Assembly (NCBI RefSeq): GCF_022346615.1
Contig: NZ_JAKRNS010000010.1
Location: 54,830 to 118,829, forward strand
Length of the DNA: 64,000 nt
Reading direction: 5' to 3'
Source: Staphylococcus sp. ACRSN
Lineage (GTDB): Bacteria; Bacillota; Bacilli; Staphylococcales; Staphylococcaceae
Below the pieces are notes generated by a model. That model did not search any database and had not been told where the DNA came from. It was given only the letters and a program-made list of their open reading frames with translations. Within the stretch, counting starts at the first letter, position 1, and every line of letters starts with the position of its first letter. Positions 61,648 to 64,000 of the stretch are shown one piece after another. The position numbers and the translations under genes are program-made.

Positions 61648-62739
61648 TTATTTTATAATATGATTTTTTTTAACAATTTTTGCTCTCAACTTTTTCTTAC
61701 GAACTTGAATCATAATCTCTTTACCCATTTCAAAAGCTTCACGTTTTATCAAACCTAGACCAATAGATTTACCCGAAGAAGGGGATTGAGTACCTGAAGT
61801 AACTTCACCAATTTCATTTTCCTCTAAATCGAAAATAGTATAGCCCGTTCTCGGAATTCCTTTATCTAACATTTCTAATCCTACTGCTCTTCGTTTTGAA
61901 CCATTCTCTTTTTGATCTTTTAATACTGATTTCCCGATAAAATCAGCTTCTATTAAAGGTTTAGCAGCAAATGCAATTCCGGCTTCATAAGGTGTGATGC
62001 TTTCACTTAAATCTTGACCATGCAGTGGTAGACCAGCTTCTAATCTTAACGTGTCTCGTGCTCCTAACCCACAAGGCTCTACATCTAATCCTATCAATTT
62101 ATCCCATAAATATTTTGAATCATCAGCATTGCAATATATTTCAAAGCCATCCTCACCGGTATAACCTGATTGTGATAGAATTACTGATTTTTCAAAAAAT
62201 TCAACTTCTTGTTTGAATTCAAAAGGTTTCATTTCAGTAATATCAACGTTTGTATTTGCCTGAACAATTTCTCTTGCTTTTGGACCTTGTAATGCTAATT
62301 GTCCATATACACTTGAAACATTATCAACGTCCACATCAAACTGTTTCGAATGATTTTTAATCCATTCAAAATCTTTCTCTGTATTTCCAGCATTTACCAC
62401 TAATAAGTAGCTTTGCTCAGATAATTGGTAAATGATTAAGTCATCAATAATACCACCATCTTCGTTACATAATGCCGTATATAATGATTTTGAAAGCGTC
62501 AGATTATCCATATCATTTGATAAAAGGTATTGAACAAATCCCTTTGAATCTTTTCCAGTTATTAAAATTTCTCCCATATGACTTACATCAAATAATCCTA
62601 CTGCTGTTCTAACTGCATTATGTTCCGCTTTAATACTTGAGAATTGTACCGGCATGGCCCAGCCACCAAATTCTACAATCTTTGCACCACTATCGACAAA
62701 AGTTTGATAAAGCGGCGTTTGCTTTAATTCGTTTGACAT
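61648..62739 (-). CDS. gcvT: Aminomethyltransferase (T-protein)
   Basis: Transfers the one-carbon unit to tetrahydrofolate and releases ammonia in glycine cleavage. [22 protein letters not shown] and [15 protein letters not shown] are diagnostic. Length 363. GGGGG precedes the ATG. First gene of gcvT-gcvPA-gcvPB, controlled by the glycine riboswitch and terminator directly upstream. Confidence 0.98.
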   Translation of the reverse strand: MSNELKQTPLYQTFVDSGAKIVEFGGWAMPVQFSSIKAEHNAVRTAVGLFDVSHMGEILITGKDSKGFVQYLLSNDMDNLTLSKSLYTALCNEDGGIIDDLIIYQLSEQSYLLVVNAGNTEKDFEWIKNHSKQFDVDVDNVSSVYGQLALQGPKAREIVQANTNVDITEMKPFEFKQEVEFFEKSVILSQSGYTGEDGFEIYCNADDSKYLWDKLIGLDVEPCGLGARDTLRLEAGLPLHGQDLSESITPYEAGIAFAAKPLIEADFIGKSVLKDQKENGSKRRAVGLEMLDKGIPRTGYTIFDLEENEIGEVTSGTQSPSSGKSIGLGLIKREAFEMGKEIMIQVRKKKLRAKIVKKNHIIK

Positions 62740-62768
62740 GATGAAACCCCCTAATCTTATATTAAAAA

Positions 62769-62797
62769 AACAGGATAGACTTAAAGTCTACCCTGTT
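62769..62797 (-). terminator. Riboswitch-linked terminator before gcvT
   Basis: On the minus strand arms AACAGGGTAGACTT and AAGTCTATCCTGTT, then TTTTTTTAAT. It lies between the glycine aptamer and gcvT, so it is the likely expression platform. Confidence 0.88.
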
Positions 62798-62802
62798 CAA
62801 AT

Positions 62803-62905
62803 ACTCCAGGAATGCGTCACAATATTATCCTTTTGCCTGAGAGTTTCGTTAAACTTGCACCTTCGGCGATGAAGTGAAATTTCGGCTCACTTCATTCTCT
62901 CTAAT
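62803..62905 (-). promoter_or_regulatory. Glycine riboswitch controlling gcvT-gcvPA-gcvPB
   Basis: The minus strand carries the conserved core GCCGAAGGTGCAAG and AAACTCTCAGGCAAAAGGAT, preceded by an AGAGAGAATGAAG stem side. Only one full aptamer core is present; the following GTGACGCATTCCTGGAGT could be a remnant (ghost) partner as in singlet glycine riboswitches. Glycine binding should prevent the downstream terminator. There is no space for a second aptamer before aroK. Confidence 0.93.
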
Positions 62906-62910
62906 ATTGA

Positions 62911-63426
62911 TCATTCGCATATAACCCTTTCTTGAATTACATGAAATAATCCCGAAAGTGGTTGATTACTATTTAATTTGATGAATGCGATTTCATTATA
63001 TCTTGAAACCCTAGAAGAATACAAGCTTTTTAATTCAAAAAAACTTTTATTTTTTGCATTCGGTCTATTACTATCATTACTAATTCTTTCAAATACAACC
63101 TCTAAATCACAATCGAGCCAAATAACATTTGTTTGTGATTTTAATAAATCAAAAGATGCATCACCTTCGACAATACCACCACCTGTGGAAATAATATCAT
63201 ATAATTTTATGCATTCTTGTAAATATAAATATTCTAATTTTCTAAATCCTGATTCTCCAACATCTTGAAAAATTTGCGGGATAGATTTCTGTTCTTTTTC
63301 CACAATGTACTCATCTAAGTCTATATAACTTAAGTTTATGTTACTTGATATAAAATGACCTAATGTTGTCTTACCTGTGCCCATAAATCCAATAAAGATA
63401 ATTGGTTCTTCTAAATTATTTTTCAA
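62911..63426 (-). CDS. aroK: Shikimate kinase
   Basis: Phosphorylates shikimate with ATP. Walker [10 protein letters not shown], shikimate-binding DLDEYI and GESGFRKLE, and TGGGIVEGD. The frame opens with a TTG at 63447, but I choose the TTG at 63426 ([11 protein letters not shown]), seven bases after AAAGGG, giving 171 residues. It overlaps the preceding small gene by 11 bases, so it probably belongs to the tail of the comG transcript. With aroC at the window start, two shikimate genes are present. Confidence 0.9.
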   Translation of the reverse strand: MKNNLEEPIIFIGFMGTGKTTLGHFISSNINLSYIDLDEYIVEKEQKSIPQIFQDVGESGFRKLEYLYLQECIKLYDIISTGGGIVEGDASFDLLKSQTNVIWLDCDLEVVFERISNDSNRPNAKNKSFFELKSLYSSRVSRYNEIAFIKLNSNQPLSGLFHVIQERVICE

Positions 63427-63613
63427 ATGTATCGCCCTTTTTGTCAAAACTATTTAATTGTCTATCATAATAGCTTTCAATATTATCTAAAGTTTTCATG
63501 TAAATGATAAACCTTATAGTATAAACGCTAATTAAACTTAAATATAGCATAAATACCCACATTACAAAAGGATACAAATAAGCATTCATTTTAAAAATAT
63601 ATTTCCCTTTCAA
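63416..63613 (-). CDS. Small membrane protein at the ComGG position
   Basis: A 65-residue protein with one hydrophobic segment (about 10-35, [20 protein letters not shown]) and a polar tail ([16 protein letters not shown]). It lies immediately after comGF, where comGG is found in Bacillus, and has the size and one-helix layout of a minor pilin-like protein, but I see no prepilin motif. The start is taken as TTG at 63613, seven bases after AAGGGG. It overlaps comGF by 23 bases. ComGG is therefore a positional guess. Confidence 0.55.
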   Translation of the reverse strand: MKGKYIFKMNAYLYPFVMWVFMLYLSLISVYTIRFIIYMKTLDNIESYYDRQLNSFDKKGDTFEK

Positions 63614-64000
63614 AATGTTTCCCCTTATCATATAAAATTATATTTAATTTGATAAAACCATGAGTTGATTGTTTGAAATCAGCATAAATCACATTACTTA
63701 ACATTGTTATATTGCCATTATTATTTTTTGTTTTAATAATTTTATTGTTTTTATACTTATATGTTACAGAGTTGGTTTCATCTTTAAATGTTATTGCTTT
63801 TCCATACTTATCAACAATCATAGTTGATTTATTATATTTTTTTGCATCGTCCGTTAAATCTTTAGTGAAATAAAGTAATTCAGAGTTATCATAATTTGAA
63901 ATGCTTTCAAATTGTGATATTGATTTAATTAATAAAGGTAACATAGGACAAATAATACTAAGAATTAGAAGTACAAATATAACTTCAATATATGTAAAAC
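63591..64000 (-). CDS. comGF: ComGF-like competence pseudopilin, 5' end outside window
   Basis: Component of the competence pseudopilus that helps DNA uptake. The frame is open to the window edge and reads FTYIEVIFVLLILS, the N-methylated prepilin motif with its Glu and hydrophobic helix, then a polar globular part ending [14 protein letters not shown]. The Met at 63944 is internal. Context before aroK matches the end of the staphylococcal comG operon. The assignment to ComGF (not ComGE) rests on order. Confidence 0.82.
   Translation of the reverse strand, partial: FTYIEVIFVLLILSIICPMLPLLIKSISQFESISNYDNSELLYFTKDLTDDAKKYNKSTMIVDKYGKAITFKDETNSVTYKYKNNKIIKTKNNNGNITMLSNVIYADFKQSTHGFIKLNIILYDKGKHFEREIYF

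Overview
The window is low-GC Firmicutes chromosome and reads as core genome of a Staphylococcus. Gene content and order match my memory of the Staphylococcus aureus segment from aroC and the menaquinone genes through srrAB, zwf/gnd, the branched-chain 2-oxoacid dehydrogenase genes, accBC and the glycine cleavage genes to the comG operon. Several proteins (SrrA, SrrB, Zwf, Gnd, AroK, IspA and above all EbpS) differ from the S. aureus sequences I remember, so a related species is more likely than S. aureus itself. That species statement is from memory, not from a search. I saw no insertion sequence, prophage, CRISPR array, tRNA or rRNA.

Layout. 1-4.2 kb: aroC (cut by the edge), ndk, hepT-menG-hepS (menaquinone side chain and ring methylation) and hup, all on the minus strand. 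4.3-9.0 kb: gpsA, der, rpsA, cmk. 9.1-13.4 kb: ansA, ypdA (bacillithiol disulfide reductase) and an enlarged ebpS. 13.5-16.2 kb: recQ, its HTH-protein partner and ferredoxin. 16.6-17.4 kb: ribU under an FMN riboswitch. 17.7-22.3 kb: scpA-scpB-rluB-srrA-srrB. 22.4-29 kb: a DUF309 protein, xerD, fur, a Nudix ADP-ribose hydrolase, an aldo/keto reductase, a short-chain dehydrogenase, proC, rnz. 29-37.7 kb: zwf, an AraC regulator, malA-malR, gnd and a PepT-like peptidase. 37.9-46.2 kb: a 32-residue membrane miniprotein resembling Prli42, a FUSC/ArAE protein, brxB, the bkd complex and a Ptb-like acyltransferase. 46.3-56 kb: recN, argR, ispA, xseB, xseA, nusB, an Asp23/Gls24 protein, accC, accB, efp, a proline peptidase. 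56-64 kb: a coiled-coil lipoprotein, a small membrane protein, lipM, a membrane rhodanese, gcvPB-gcvPA-gcvT under a glycine riboswitch, aroK, and the distal end of comG.

Functional themes. Respiration and redox dominate: menaquinone synthesis, the SrrAB respiratory sensor, bacillithiol enzymes (YpdA, BrxB), ferredoxin and Fur. Lipoate-dependent enzymes (BkdB, glycine cleavage) lie near LipM. NADPH and carbon supply come from zwf, gnd and malA.

The most interesting non-textbook signals are: a perfect PerR-type operator on the -10 element of a short-chain dehydrogenase gene, plus a near-perfect one before fur; the Prli42-like miniprotein; a decayed 53-codon frame between malR and gnd; a four-repeat EbpS; and two riboswitches with readable expression platforms. 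I found no clearly new multi-gene system in this window.
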